Shown here: positions 8,353 through 17,345 of the stretch, one piece after another
How the letters are laid out: each line of letters begins with the position of its first letter
How positions within the stretch are numbered: position 1 is the first letter of the stretch
DNA from: Myxococcales bacterium
GTDB taxonomy: Bacteria > Myxococcota_A > Polyangia > Fen-1088
NCBI GenBank assembly: GCA_003158455.1
Contig: PMJO01000051.1
Location: 5,208-64,796, forward strand
Direction of reading: 5' to 3'
DNA: 59,589 bases
The notes under the pieces: model-generated
Seen by the model: only the letters and a program-made list of their open reading frames with translations
The model's database searches: none
Told to the model about the DNA's origin: nothing
Translations under genes and position numbers: made by a program

Positions 8353-8773
8353 ACTGGTTGCGTTCAAAGCCTCGCGCATTTTGGGTCGCCTGCAGCGAAT
8401 CCGCCTTGGCCTTGCAATCGGCGCCGAGCAGTTTCCGTGCCGTGTCGATTTCGTCGAGCAGGTGGCCTTCAACATGCTTCTTGCTGTGCAGGAATCAGTG
8501 GACTTGGGCAGCCACATCGTGACTGACGAAGGATGGGGCGCGCCCGCCAGCCTGGGCGATACTTTCACATTCTTGCAGCAGCACGGCGTGATCAGCGCGG
8601 AAACCGCGGCGGCAATGCAGCAGGGAACGAAACTGCGCAACCTCATCGCGCATGCCTATGGCGATGTAGATCCGAACAAGCTGTTCGTCGCGGCCACCGC
8701 GGGCATTGCGCAAATCGAACGCTTTTTGGCCGAAACGGGTGCCTGGGCAACGGCGCGTTCCGGCGGCGGCTGA
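8339..8773 (+). CDS. HepT-like HEPN ribonuclease toxin (DUF86)
   Basis: 144 residues, mostly helical. The HEPN catalytic motif RX4HXY is present as RNLIAHAY (Arg100, His105, Tyr107); Tyr107 is the residue MntA would modify. Members act as RNases against tRNA or mRNA. The overlap with the preceding nucleotidyltransferase indicates a single operon. Length and motif look intact, so the pair is probably functional. Confidence 0.88.
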   Translation: MTRLELVAFKASRILGRLQRIRLGLAIGAEQFPCRVDFVEQVAFNMLLAVQESVDLGSHIVTDEGWGAPASLGDTFTFLQQHGVISAETAAAMQQGTKLRNLIAHAYGDVDPNKLFVAATAGIAQIERFLAETGAWATARSGGG

Positions 8774-8940
8774 CAGGGTACCGTCGGGCGCCGTCCGTTC
8801 CTCCGGCGCGGGCGGCTGGGCGTGAGTCATCTGCGAGCCCAGCACGGCGTCGAACCGGTCAAGGTCGCGATCGTTGTGCAGCAACTCGCGCAGACAGATA
8901 CCCCGCCGCCGTAGGGTCGGGCGCTTGGGGCGGAAGAAGC
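8774..8940. other. gap between HepT and the kinase gene
   Basis: 167 bp. On the minus strand one frame reads RGICLRELLHNDRDLDRFDA, which looks like folded-protein composition, but it has no start or family I recognise. It could be the tail of a decayed gene. Nothing else is supported. Confidence 0.25.
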
Positions 8941-10704
8941 CTATCGGTCGCTCACGCAGCGAAATTGGGCCGATCGCTGGAGGCCCGCCTTGGGCGCTGC
9001 CTGGGTCCACTCCGTCGGTGCTGGAGTCGCCATAGGATCGATTGTGGCGCGGACCTCATCTTCGCTGGGTAGCCTGGCTGCGCGGATCCGGCAATAGACA
9101 TCGGCTTGCTTCCAGGAAATGCATTGAATTGGAGCTGCGGTGGCGGTTCTCCCGGTCATGCAGAACTCAGAGTGCGACGTGGGCTTGGTTTTCGCTTTCG
9201 CAATTGGCAGTCTTGGCTGGTCGCACGTGGCGCATGCAGCATAGTCGAGTTCACTGACCGGGTGCTCGTCGACGCAAACGGCCTTGTTCGAGCTGTCTTC
9301 GCCTGGTCTGCCCTGGTTGGCTTTCGGGCTCTGGTCATCGGCGGGCAGAAGGCTCACGCGGCGTGTGCCGGGCGGGCACTCGGATGCCGTTCCGGCTTGG
9401 CCAGCCACGCTGGGCAGGCTGGCTACCGCGCGGTTGATTGCCTCCTGAGCGCTCTTGTGCAGGACGGGGAGCCACCGTCTCGCCGCCTTCTTGACCGCTT
9501 GAACCACTGGGGAGATGAAAGCGCGGGTTTCTTTTGCGCCCTTGAGCTCGGTGACGCTGAATATGGCAGTGGCGCCGGCGAGGAGAACGATGAGCATCAG
9601 CGTAGTCCCGAGTATGCTCGTCTTCGGCGGGTGGTACTCTGGCCTCACCGTCACGGCAGAAGGGGGTTGGGTTTCGGGCGTGACCAGCACCGTGGGTGCG
9701 AGCTGGACGGTCGCAGACGAAACAGGATGCGGTCGGTAGGTGGCGGCCGGCTTGAAATCCTGGGGCGCAAGCTGCCCCGCCGCCGCGAGACTGGCCGCGA
9801 GGAACTCTCCTGCATTGGCGAATCGGTCGGCCGGGCCAACTGCCAGGGCCTTTTCGAAGACGGCTTCCAACTGGTCCGAGACCTGCGCTCCGAGGGAGCG
9901 GGGTGTGGGTCGCTGCGCGGGATTGGCCGAGGAGAATCCAAACTGGACCAGATCCTCTCCCTGCAGCGCGACCTTGCCCGTCAACATCTCGCTAGCCACC
10001 AGGGCCACCGAGTACACGTCGGTCCATGGCCCGGTGGCGCCGTAGCTTCGCGTGAATTGCTCAGGCGCCCCATACCGGGGTGTGAATGAGGTGATGGCCA
10101 CGCCGGTCTTCGCCAGCGCGGCGTTGAACTTGGCGTGGTCAGAAACCATCTTTGCCACGCCGAAGTCGAGCAGCTTGCAGGGCGTTTCAGGCGCGCGCGC
10201 AGCACTGCCCATGACGAAGATGTTTGCCGGCTTGATGTCTCGGTGGGAAATGCCGCGCTGGTGAGCCACATCGAGAATGGGCAGGATTCTCTTCAGGAAC
10301 CCGACCACCTCGTCCTCGGTCCAAGCCAGCCCCTGGCGCTGGTCTTGCTGAAGAATGGCGTCAAGGGGCGAGCCATCGAGCCACTCGAGAACCATGTAGG
10401 GCACCCATTGCCCGGCGGACGTGGTGTGGGCGCCGACGTCTCGCGCTTGCACAATGCCCGCGGATTGACTCGACAGCTCGGTCAAGAGAGCGCCTTCTTG
10501 AATGAACTGATGGAGCAGCTCCTCCCTGTGCTCAGCGGGGGCTTGCGACAGGCCGCTGAAGAACTTCACCGCCACCGGCTGTTTCCAAATGGTGTGCTCG
10601 GCCCGGTACACCACGGCGAAGCCACCCTCGCCCACGAGATGCTCGATGCGATACTTCTCGGCGACAAGCTGTCCGGAAATGTTGAGCGGATCGTTTCCAG
10701 GCAT
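8941..10704 (-). CDS. membrane serine/threonine protein kinase with formylglycine-enzyme-like C-terminal domain
   Basis: 587 residues. The cytoplasmic kinase domain has the Gly-rich loop (GEGGFAVVY, residues 25-33), Lys47 in VAVKFF, the HRD loop (ISHRDIKPANIF, catalytic Asp156), DFG at 180-182 and APE at 213-215, so it should be active. A Pro-rich linker leads to one membrane helix (about 362-384). The outside part, from about residue 430, contains ECPPGTRR, VCVDEHPVSELDYAAC, CISWKQADVYC and RLPSEDE, the pattern of FGE-sulfatase (SUMF1/PvdO-like) domains, but short and missing the middle. It is probably a binding domain rather than an enzyme. The start at 10704 gives a normal kinase N-terminus; the open frame extends further but reads through the upstream lipoprotein. 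It follows that lipoprotein by 5 bp, so they are likely one operon. Confidence 0.9.
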   Translation of the reverse strand: MPGNDPLNISGQLVAEKYRIEHLVGEGGFAVVYRAEHTIWKQPVAVKFFSGLSQAPAEHREELLHQFIQEGALLTELSSQSAGIVQARDVGAHTTSAGQWVPYMVLEWLDGSPLDAILQQDQRQGLAWTEDEVVGFLKRILPILDVAHQRGISHRDIKPANIFVMGSAARAPETPCKLLDFGVAKMVSDHAKFNAALAKTGVAITSFTPRYGAPEQFTRSYGATGPWTDVYSVALVASEMLTGKVALQGEDLVQFGFSSANPAQRPTPRSLGAQVSDQLEAVFEKALAVGPADRFANAGEFLAASLAAAGQLAPQDFKPAATYRPHPVSSATVQLAPTVLVTPETQPPSAVTVRPEYHPPKTSILGTTLMLIVLLAGATAIFSVTELKGAKETRAFISPVVQAVKKAARRWLPVLHKSAQEAINRAVASLPSVAGQAGTASECPPGTRRVSLLPADDQSPKANQGRPGEDSSNKAVCVDEHPVSELDYAACATCDQPRLPIAKAKTKPTSHSEFCMTGRTATAAPIQCISWKQADVYCRIRAARLPSEDEVRATIDPMATPAPTEWTQAAPKAGLQRSAQFRCVSDR

Positions 10705-10709
10705 TTGCG

Positions 10710-12371
10710 TTAGAGCAGCTGCCCGCGCACCCAGTTGAGCAGCGGCAACTCCGTGCTGGCGGAGATGGGCAGCATGCCGCTTGGGAGGTAGCGCAGCAAC
10801 CAGTGCATGGTCCAGACCAAAGTGCCACCGGCCGGGATCGACTGGTACGCCCCCTGTTGCTCGAACTCCACGTAGCTGTTTTGGGCGGCGTAGAGCTCGA
10901 CCTCCTTCTCGGCGGGCGCCGCCGCGGCTGCTGGTATGTCGGTCCACTCTTTGATCAAGATCGGACTCTTCGTGCAAGTGGGGTAGGCCCAGGAGCCCTC
11001 CAGACCGGTGCCGCAGGCGATGTGGGCGGCCCAGTCCTCGAGCCCGTCGGCGCCACCCTTCAGGCTCGAAGTGGTGGTGAAATCCGACGAATCGTACTTG
11101 AACCAGAGCACGCCTTGCGCACTGGTAAAGGGCACGGGGCCGAAAGTAGCGTCGCCGAGCTTCAACGCCGGCTCGCCGTTGGGGAAGAAGGTGAGCCCGC
11201 CGGTATAGACGCGCGTGATCTCCCAAGGCGCCTTTACCACCGCGGCCGAGTCGTTGTTGTGGATGGTGTACTCGAGGGTAACCGCTTGATGTTCGACGTT
11301 GCCCCAGTAGCGCTTGGAAATGGAGAGCTTGTCGTCCCCGACCGGTCCGGTCATCGTCAACACATAGCCGCTCGTGCTCGGGGTGTACGCCGCGCCGTCC
11401 ATCTCGGTCGGCGGCGGCCAGGTTTGTCCGGGGGTTGTGTACCACTCGTCCTGCGGGCTGGTCCAGAACACGGATCCCGTGCTGGCGATGTTCTTGGCGA
11501 CGACATCGGTGCCGTCGAAACTGAAGATCGCCACCTTGCCGGAATTGACAGGGTCCACCTCGAAGATCACGTTGCCGAGGTCGATCTTCCACATGTTCGA
11601 GTCCTTGGTCACGGGCGCTGTGGCGGCGAAATCGTCGGCACACTTGCCCGAGGCACAGTTTCCGTTGCGGCAGTCGTCGTCGCTGTTGCACATCCGGCCG
11701 GACCCACACTTCGCGCAGGTCCCGCCGCCGCAATCCACGTCCGTCTCGGCGCCGTTCTGCACGTAGTCCGTGCAGCTCACCCCAGTCTCGCTTTCACCAG
11801 CGTCGTTCCCGCTGTTCCCAGCCATGTCGCCCCCCAAGTCAGCCTGCGCATCGTCCTGGTCGCCGTCGGTCGCACCGGTCCCGCCGTCGGTGGCCGAGGT
11901 TCCTCCGCCGCCGCCGGTCCCCGCGGACGCGCCCCCGGTCGCGTCCCCATCGGTTCCGCTGGAGCCGCCGGTCGCATCCGACGTGGCACCGCCGGTTCCC
12001 GCGTACGTGCCCCCGGTTGCGTCCCCGCCGGTTCCGCTGGAGCCGCCGGTCGCATCCGACGTGCCGCCGCCACCGGTCTCGGTCGATCCGCCGCCACCGG
12101 TCTCGGTCGATCCACCGCCACCGCCAGTCTGGGTGGACCCGCCGCTGCCACCGCCCGCCGAGGTTGAGCCGCCGCTGGAAATCGAGCCACCGCTGGAGGT
12201 CGAGCCGCCGCTGCCGCCGCCCTTCGAGATCGTGCCTCCTCCTCCCCCGCTCCCGGAGCTGCTACCGCCGTTGCCCCCGCTCCCGGCGGGGCTGGGCGAC
12301 GAAGTACATCCAAGCGGCAGTCCCGCAAAAAGCAAGAACGCGAGGGACAGGCGAACGCTCATCTTGCGCAT
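10710..12371 (-). CDS. lipoprotein with Gly/Thr-rich linker, Cys-rich module and DUF4380-like C-terminal domain
   Basis: 553 residues from the ATG at 12371. A signal peptide ends in a lipobox (LPLGC). A long low-complexity linker of GGS, GGT and TGG units follows (about residues 30-185), then a short Cys-rich segment (VDCGGGTCAKCGSGRMCNSD). The remaining ~300 residues form a beta-rich domain with NVIFEVDPVNSGKVAIFSF and LSISKRYWGNVEHQAVTLEY, resembling DUF4380-type galactose-mutarotase-like proteins. Likely exported and surface-tethered. It is placed immediately before the receptor-like kinase. The function of the C-terminal domain is inferred and could be wrong. Confidence 0.75.
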   Translation of the reverse strand: MRKMSVRLSLAFLLFAGLPLGCTSSPSPAGSGGNGGSSSGSGGGGGTISKGGGSGGSTSSGGSISSGGSTSAGGGSGGSTQTGGGGGSTETGGGGSTETGGGGTSDATGGSSGTGGDATGGTYAGTGGATSDATGGSSGTDGDATGGASAGTGGGGGTSATDGGTGATDGDQDDAQADLGGDMAGNSGNDAGESETGVSCTDYVQNGAETDVDCGGGTCAKCGSGRMCNSDDDCRNGNCASGKCADDFAATAPVTKDSNMWKIDLGNVIFEVDPVNSGKVAIFSFDGTDVVAKNIASTGSVFWTSPQDEWYTTPGQTWPPPTEMDGAAYTPSTSGYVLTMTGPVGDDKLSISKRYWGNVEHQAVTLEYTIHNNDSAAVVKAPWEITRVYTGGLTFFPNGEPALKLGDATFGPVPFTSAQGVLWFKYDSSDFTTTSSLKGGADGLEDWAAHIACGTGLEGSWAYPTCTKSPILIKEWTDIPAAAAAPAEKEVELYAAQNSYVEFEQQGAYQSIPAGGTLVWTMHWLLRYLPSGMLPISASTELPLLNWVRGQLL

Positions 12372-12511
12372 ATCGATCTCCGGCGCTCGTCCACCGCCTG
12401 AGTATACGCCCAACCCCGACCCAGATTGAGCCCCTTTTTTCGATCGCACTCGACTCGCTGTCTACCTCAGCTGGCCGGGGAAAGATCCTGCCGCGCGTTC
12501 AGCTATCACCC
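12372..12511. promoter_or_regulatory. upstream region of the lipoprotein-kinase operon
   Basis: Intergenic 140 bp between two minus-strand genes. On the minus strand a TATACT box lies about 40 bp before the lipoprotein ATG and could be a -10 element; no good -35 is visible. Confidence 0.3.
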
Positions 12512-13276
12512 CTACCGACGGTACCCCTTTGGCGCGAAATACCAGTTACCTGCGCCCTCAAACTGAGTGTAGGCCTCCAGCTTCTGGTAGCCATTCGCTT
12601 CGAAATAGTCCGTGATCTCCTTCGCATAGTAGACCCCCATCTCCGCCTGCACCTCGATGCAAACCAGGGATGGCCGATACTTCTTTATGTCGAATCCCTT
12701 CAGTGCTTTGAGCTCCCCTCCCTCGATATCTATCGAGACAAAGTCGACACGCTTCACCTTCTCCTTCTTCAGCAAATCGTTGAGCGTGATCACGGGAACC
12801 TTGACAACCACAGGTTCGGGGATTCTGTAGACGGCTTCCTTGATTGTGCTCGAGAAGACTTCTGATCCTTCTTTGGTGTAGAGGTCGATGGTTCCTCCAG
12901 AATGGTCCGATACAGCGTAATTCCGGAATCGCGTGCGCGGGCGGTACTTCAAATAGTCGGCCGCATACTGTTTGAGGGCGTCGACCCCTATTCCCTTCCA
13001 GTTTAGGTGCTTTTCCAAGTAGTAGGTTGTGCTGATGGTCTTGTAGTCGGAGCAGCCGACGTCCAGGAAGAACTTGTCTTTGGTGTCATTGAAGAAATGG
13101 CGTATCAGGACCTCTTCCTTGACCTGCGAGTACAGGACCGGCTCATTGCAAATCTTGCTCTTTTTCAGATCCTCCAGCGTCTCTTGGGAATAGCCCTTCG
13201 TTGCTAGCGCTGTGAGCCCAATCATTGTTGTGACCAGCATGCAGCTCAGGTGGATCGTGTGCTGTCTTGTCGGCAT
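12512..13276 (-). CDS. FkbM-family methyltransferase with N-terminal signal or anchor
   Basis: 254 residues. FLDVGCSDYKTISTTYYLE is the SAM-binding motif I region, and VDFVSIDIEGGELKALKGF plus SLVCIEV are FkbM-family hallmarks. Such enzymes O-methylate sugars or polyketides. Unusually, the protein begins with a hydrophobic segment (LSCMLVTTMIGLTALATKGY) ahead of the domain, suggesting export or membrane attachment; a SAM-dependent enzyme outside the cytoplasm would lack cofactor. Lys-rich composition and lower GC than the neighbours suggest recent transfer. It stands alone, with no glycan genes adjacent. Confidence 0.8.
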   Translation of the reverse strand: MPTRQHTIHLSCMLVTTMIGLTALATKGYSQETLEDLKKSKICNEPVLYSQVKEEVLIRHFFNDTKDKFFLDVGCSDYKTISTTYYLEKHLNWKGIGVDALKQYAADYLKYRPRTRFRNYAVSDHSGGTIDLYTKEGSEVFSSTIKEAVYRIPEPVVVKVPVITLNDLLKKEKVKRVDFVSIDIEGGELKALKGFDIKKYRPSLVCIEVQAEMGVYYAKEITDYFEANGYQKLEAYTQFEGAGNWYFAPKGYRR

Positions 13277-13391
13277 GATTCTTCTCCGGTTGGCCCGCTG
13301 AGTTGGAAGGCAGGCTGTTTTGCTACTCTAACAAACTGAATTCGCTTCTGGAGTTGATTCTGGTTCCTTCCGGTTGCGATTCGTGTGTCCA

Positions 13392-14738
13392 TCACTGGTC
13401 ACCCATGCTGGCGACGCGCGCGGGCGGGGTGGCCGCCGAGCGGGCGGCCCAGAGGTAGACCGGGATGCCCAGTGCCACCGCGCCCAGCCCAGCCAGCGAC
13501 GCGACCGGCCGGAAGCGAAGCAGAAAGACCAGCATCCATCCCGTGACCATCAGGAACAGCGCGGGGGTCACCGGGTAGCCCCAGGTCCGGTATGGGCGCG
13601 GCGCCGCCGGCCAGCGCCAGCGAAAGACGAAGAGGCCGAGGACGGTCAAGAAGGCGCACGCGGAAAGCACGAAGCCCAGGAACGTGATGACGCTCTCGAA
13701 TGACGAGGTCACGATGAGCACAACCACTAGTGCGGTCTGCGCCAGCACCGCGCGGTAGGGGACGCGATGCCGGTTGAGCGGGGCGAGCCAGCCGAACACA
13801 CGCATGTCCTGGCCCAGGGCCATGAGGACGCGGGGCCCGGCCCAGACCATCGAACTGATCGCAGACACGAGTCCGAACGAGATGAGGAAGCCCATGACTT
13901 GCCCTCCCCGCGGGCCCAGGATTGCGTCGGCCGCGACGTAGCCGACTTCTACCTGACCGGCGAGAGCCGCCATGGAGGTGGAGTAGAGGAAGACGAAGTT
14001 GAGCAGGAGGTAGAGCGCCGTCACGATGAGGGTTCCGCAGACCAGCGAAAGCGGGATGCTGCGCGCGGGATTTCTCACCTCGCCGGCCACGTAGACCGAG
14101 GCGTTCCAGCCCGAGTAGGCGTAGGTCACGTAGACCAGCGACACCGCGAATGGCGCCGAGAACAGCGTGCGCAGATCACCCGGCTGCGGCCCGAAGTGGA
14201 TGGGCTGGGGCGTGGCCAAAAGCAGCGCCCCAACGATGAAAGCGGCGATGAGCAGGAGCTTGAACGACGTGAAGAAGCCCTGGAACCGGCTGCGCACGCC
14301 GACGCTGTAGAGGTGCACGCAGGTAATCGCCAACACAGCGACGAGGGCGGTGGTGGTCGGGTTGGCCCCGGGGAAAACGCGCGACAGGTACTTTCCCAGC
14401 GCCATCGCGGCGGCCGCGACCGGCGCCGCGAATCCGACCGTGATGGAGATCCAGCCGGCCAAAAACCCGACAGCGGGGTGGTAGATGCGCGACAAATACT
14501 GGTACTCGCCGCCTGAGCGAGGCATGGCGGCGGCCAGCTCGCCGTAAGAGACAGCGCCGCAAAGGGCATACACGCCGCCCACCGCCCACAACATGAGGAG
14601 CGGAAACGCCGAGTGGATCACGGCGACCTGGAAACCGAGGCTGGTGAAAACGCCCGCACCCACCATGTTCGCCATGACGACGAACGTCGCGGTGCGCGCG
14701 CCAATCAGTCCCGGTCCGCGGGATGCCGGCTCGTCCAT
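13392..14738 (-). CDS. APC-family amino acid permease
   Basis: 448 residues with about twelve hydrophobic segments. The first helix contains the unwound motif region (FVVMANMVGAGVFTSLGF), and GAVSYGELAAAMPRSGGEYQYL matches the AE/LAT-like branch of the APC superfamily. Substrate cannot be told from sequence alone. It stands alone; the divergent GH18 gene begins 140 bp away. The C-terminus ends in a short basic tail. Confidence 0.9.
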   Translation of the reverse strand: MDEPASRGPGLIGARTATFVVMANMVGAGVFTSLGFQVAVIHSAFPLLMLWAVGGVYALCGAVSYGELAAAMPRSGGEYQYLSRIYHPAVGFLAGWISITVGFAAPVAAAAMALGKYLSRVFPGANPTTTALVAVLAITCVHLYSVGVRSRFQGFFTSFKLLLIAAFIVGALLLATPQPIHFGPQPGDLRTLFSAPFAVSLVYVTYAYSGWNASVYVAGEVRNPARSIPLSLVCGTLIVTALYLLLNFVFLYSTSMAALAGQVEVGYVAADAILGPRGGQVMGFLISFGLVSAISSMVWAGPRVLMALGQDMRVFGWLAPLNRHRVPYRAVLAQTALVVVLIVTSSFESVITFLGFVLSACAFLTVLGLFVFRWRWPAAPRPYRTWGYPVTPALFLMVTGWMLVFLLRFRPVASLAGLGAVALGIPVYLWAARSAATPPARVASMGDQ

Positions 14739-14877
14739 GGCCGGCTACCCTAGCACGCCGGTTGCCCGATTCCCGACCAAGGTTGCTGTATCACCCACCC
14801 CAGAAAGGCTTGGCAGGCGAGCAAGGGAGGCGGAAGATAGTCGAGGCGGTTGCCGACGACCGCTGAGGAGAAGGACC

Positions 14878-16293
14878 ATGGCGAGAAGCAAGTTTCTCAA
14901 GCTACTGGCGTTCGCTGCGCTGGTCGGCGCGAATCATGGCTGTGGCAAGTCTGGCAGCGGCGGGGCAGGGGGTTCGATGGCGACAGGAGGTACGCTGGCC
15001 AGCGGTGGGGTCACCAGCCCGGCAGGCGAAAGTGGCACCGGAGGCACGGCTGCAAACGGCGGCGCGACTAGCCAGGGGGGGATACCAGAAAGTGGAGGCA
15101 CGACGAGCAAGGGCGGCGTCATTGCATCGGGTGGATCCAAAGGCGGAGCCGACGCCGCTGTCGGTGGCACAAGCGGAATGGGCGGAGTCACTGGCGGAGC
15201 GACCGGAGCGGCCGGTGGTTCGGCCGACGCCAGCAGCGTAGACAGCGGCACTGCCGCGGGAGTTTGGTCGATGGGCTACTACGCCAGTTGGAACCCGGAT
15301 CAATACCCAATTTCGGAAATCGAATGGTCCGGGCTCACCCACATCGCTATGGCGTTCTACTTGCCCAAGCCAGACGGCTCGATGACCCTGTCCGGCGGCA
15401 ATCCGCAACTTGCCACCAATCTCATCGCGGCCGCGCACGCAAACGGCGTGAAGGCTGTCGCCTCCATCGGTGGATCCGACTCGCAGAGCGGGTTCCAGGC
15501 GGCGACTGCGAGCGGCACCGTCGCCACCTTTGCCGCCAACCTGGGTTCGCTGCTGACCAGCACGGGCTACGATGGCATCGACATCGACTGGGAGCCGATG
15601 GACAAGACCGATGAGCCAGCGGTGATCGACATCGCCAATCGCATCCGCAAGGCAAAACCGGGCGCGTTGATAACGATTCCGATTGGCGCCATCAACGTGA
15701 ATCTCGTCGGCGATCTTTCCGGGTTCCCGGCCATCGCCGCCGCGTACGACCAGCTCAATATCATGTCGTATGGCCAGGCGGGTGCGTGGTCGGGATGGAA
15801 GAGCTGGCACTCGAGCGCGCTGTACCAAGCCGATTCGGCCACGCCCACATCCATCGACTCCACGGTGAAGCTCTACCTCGCGGCGGGCGTGCCCGCGGCC
15901 AAGCTGGGCATCGGCATCGGGTTCTACGGCCTGTGCTATTCGTCCCCGGTCACTGGCCCTGACCAAGCGTTGAACGGCTCCACCGTGGTGGCGAGCGACG
16001 GCACGATTTCGTACGCGAACATCATGGCCAAGTACTACAGCGCGAGCGCGCGCCAATGGGACAGCCTCGCCCGCGTGCCCTACCTGTCATTCAGTTCGCC
16101 GCACGTGCCCGATGGATGCACCTATATTTCCTACGACGACGAACAGTCAATTGCAGAAAAGGGCGCCTACCTGAAAACCAAGGGTCTAGGCGGCGTCATC
16201 CAGTGGGAGCTCAATGAGGGGTACTTGTCGTCGGCGGCGGCCGGGCAGCGCAATCCTCTCCTCAAGGCGATTCACGACAGCGTATTGCACTAG
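14878..16293 (+). CDS. GH18 chitinase-like lipoprotein
   Basis: 471 residues from an ATG preceded by GAGGAGAAGG. The signal peptide has a cysteine at the end (ANHGC), then a Gly/Thr/Ser linker (about residues 24-120) and a GH18 TIM barrel. GYYASWNPDQYPISEIEW is the first strand; KAVASIGG is the second conserved strand; DGIDIDWE at residues 232-239 is the catalytic DxxDxDxE motif with Glu239 as acid/base. GVIQWELNEG near the end is the last barrel strand. Chitin or related beta-1,4-GlcNAc polymers are the likely substrate. Probably anchored on the cell surface. Confidence 0.9.
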   Translation: MARSKFLKLLAFAALVGANHGCGKSGSGGAGGSMATGGTLASGGVTSPAGESGTGGTAANGGATSQGGIPESGGTTSKGGVIASGGSKGGADAAVGGTSGMGGVTGGATGAAGGSADASSVDSGTAAGVWSMGYYASWNPDQYPISEIEWSGLTHIAMAFYLPKPDGSMTLSGGNPQLATNLIAAAHANGVKAVASIGGSDSQSGFQAATASGTVATFAANLGSLLTSTGYDGIDIDWEPMDKTDEPAVIDIANRIRKAKPGALITIPIGAINVNLVGDLSGFPAIAAAYDQLNIMSYGQAGAWSGWKSWHSSALYQADSATPTSIDSTVKLYLAAGVPAAKLGIGIGFYGLCYSSPVTGPDQALNGSTVVASDGTISYANIMAKYYSASARQWDSLARVPYLSFSSPHVPDGCTYISYDDEQSIAEKGAYLKTKGLGGVIQWELNEGYLSSAAAGQRNPLLKAIHDSVLH

Positions 16294-16296
16294 ACT

Positions 16297-17217
16297 TCAC
16301 CCGCCGCTGCCGCGCACCTTTACGAAGGTGCCGTTCTGCAATTCCTGGTACGCGAGGCGCAGTTCCTCTTGCGTGTTCATGACGATGGGCCCGTACCAGG
16401 CAATCGGCTCGTTGATGGGTTTTCCCGAAATCAGCAAGAAGCGCACCGGCTCGTCGCCGGCGCGGATGGCGACGCTGTCTCCGTCGGCGAACAGCACCAG
16501 GTGGCCATCTCCCAGCAGGGCGTTGCGTTCCATGTCGAAGTAGTTGCCGCCCTCGGCTTCGTAGCTGTAGGGATCGCTCTGCTGGCAGAACAGTGCCTTG
16601 CCGCCGATCACGAAGGCCAGCACGGTGTGTCCGCGCGGCGTGCCCCGGGTGAAGGTAACGCCCGCGGGAACCGTGACGTCGAGATACTCGGGGGCAGTCA
16701 CCACGTCGCGCACCGGCCCGATGACGCCGTCGACCGCACCGGCGATCACCTTGATGCGCGTCCCGTTGCCCTCCACCGCCTCGGGGATCTGGGAGGCGAG
16801 CAGGCCCCGGTAGCGCGGGTCCATCATCTTCTGGGCCGCGGGCAAGTTGGCCCACAACTGGAAGCCTTCGAGGAAGCCCTGGGGGTCACCCTTGGGCATC
16901 TCCTGGTGAACGATTCCGCTGCCAGCGGTCATCCACTGCACATCGCCGGCCGAGATCACCCCGCTGTTGCCCAGGCTGTCGCCGTGTTCAACATCGCCGC
17001 GCAGGACGTAGGTGATGGTCTCGATCCCGCGATGGGGATGCCAGGGAAAGCCCTTGCGAAAGTGCTCGGGCTTGTCCGAGCGAAAGTCATCGAGCAGAAG
17101 AAACGGATCGCAGAGCTGCGGGTCGCCGAATCCGATCGCCCGCCGTAAATGAACGCCCGCCCCCTCGATCGTCGCGCGGCTCTTGACTACCTTACGAATA
17201 CGCCTGTTTTCAGCCAT
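16297..17217 (-). CDS. pirin family protein
   Basis: 306 residues, two cupin domains. The metal ligands of pirins are all visible: His60 and His62 (WHPHRGIETITYVL), His104 and Glu106 (GSGIVHQEMP). Bacterial pirins include quercetinase-like dioxygenases and redox regulators; which applies here is unknown. The start at 17217 gives the family N-terminus (MAENRRIRKVVKSR). It converges on the GH18 gene with only three bases between stops, so any terminator must lie within the genes. Confidence 0.92.
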   Translation of the reverse strand: MAENRRIRKVVKSRATIEGAGVHLRRAIGFGDPQLCDPFLLLDDFRSDKPEHFRKGFPWHPHRGIETITYVLRGDVEHGDSLGNSGVISAGDVQWMTAGSGIVHQEMPKGDPQGFLEGFQLWANLPAAQKMMDPRYRGLLASQIPEAVEGNGTRIKVIAGAVDGVIGPVRDVVTAPEYLDVTVPAGVTFTRGTPRGHTVLAFVIGGKALFCQQSDPYSYEAEGGNYFDMERNALLGDGHLVLFADGDSVAIRAGDEPVRFLLISGKPINEPIAWYGPIVMNTQEELRLAYQELQNGTFVKVRGSGG

Positions 17218-17345
17218 TGCAGCCCTCCCTTTCCGAATTCTGCGCGGGCCACCGGGCCCGGCGGGAAGCAAGTGTAGCAGCTTCGGAAGGGGAGGCTAGC
17301 CTCGGCAAGCCGGGCGTGCGAGCCGCTGGCCGGCTGGCACATGCT

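Noticed and set aside
8495-9010. 171-codon minus-strand frame over HepT and the kinase end
   Set aside because: It overlaps two well-supported genes; only a short central piece lies in free DNA, and its family is not recognisable.
10705-11733. N-terminal extension of the kinase frame (about 340 residues)
   Set aside because: It is Arg/His-rich and overlaps the lipoprotein gene on the same strand in another frame; the kinase family starts near 10704.
11770-12429. Plus-strand Pro/Val-rich frame opposite the Gly linker
   Set aside because: It is the antisense shadow of GGT/GGS codons, which read as Pro, Val and Ser on the other strand. The same applies to Pro-rich frames at 14934, 25602, 55287, 57042 and 58204.
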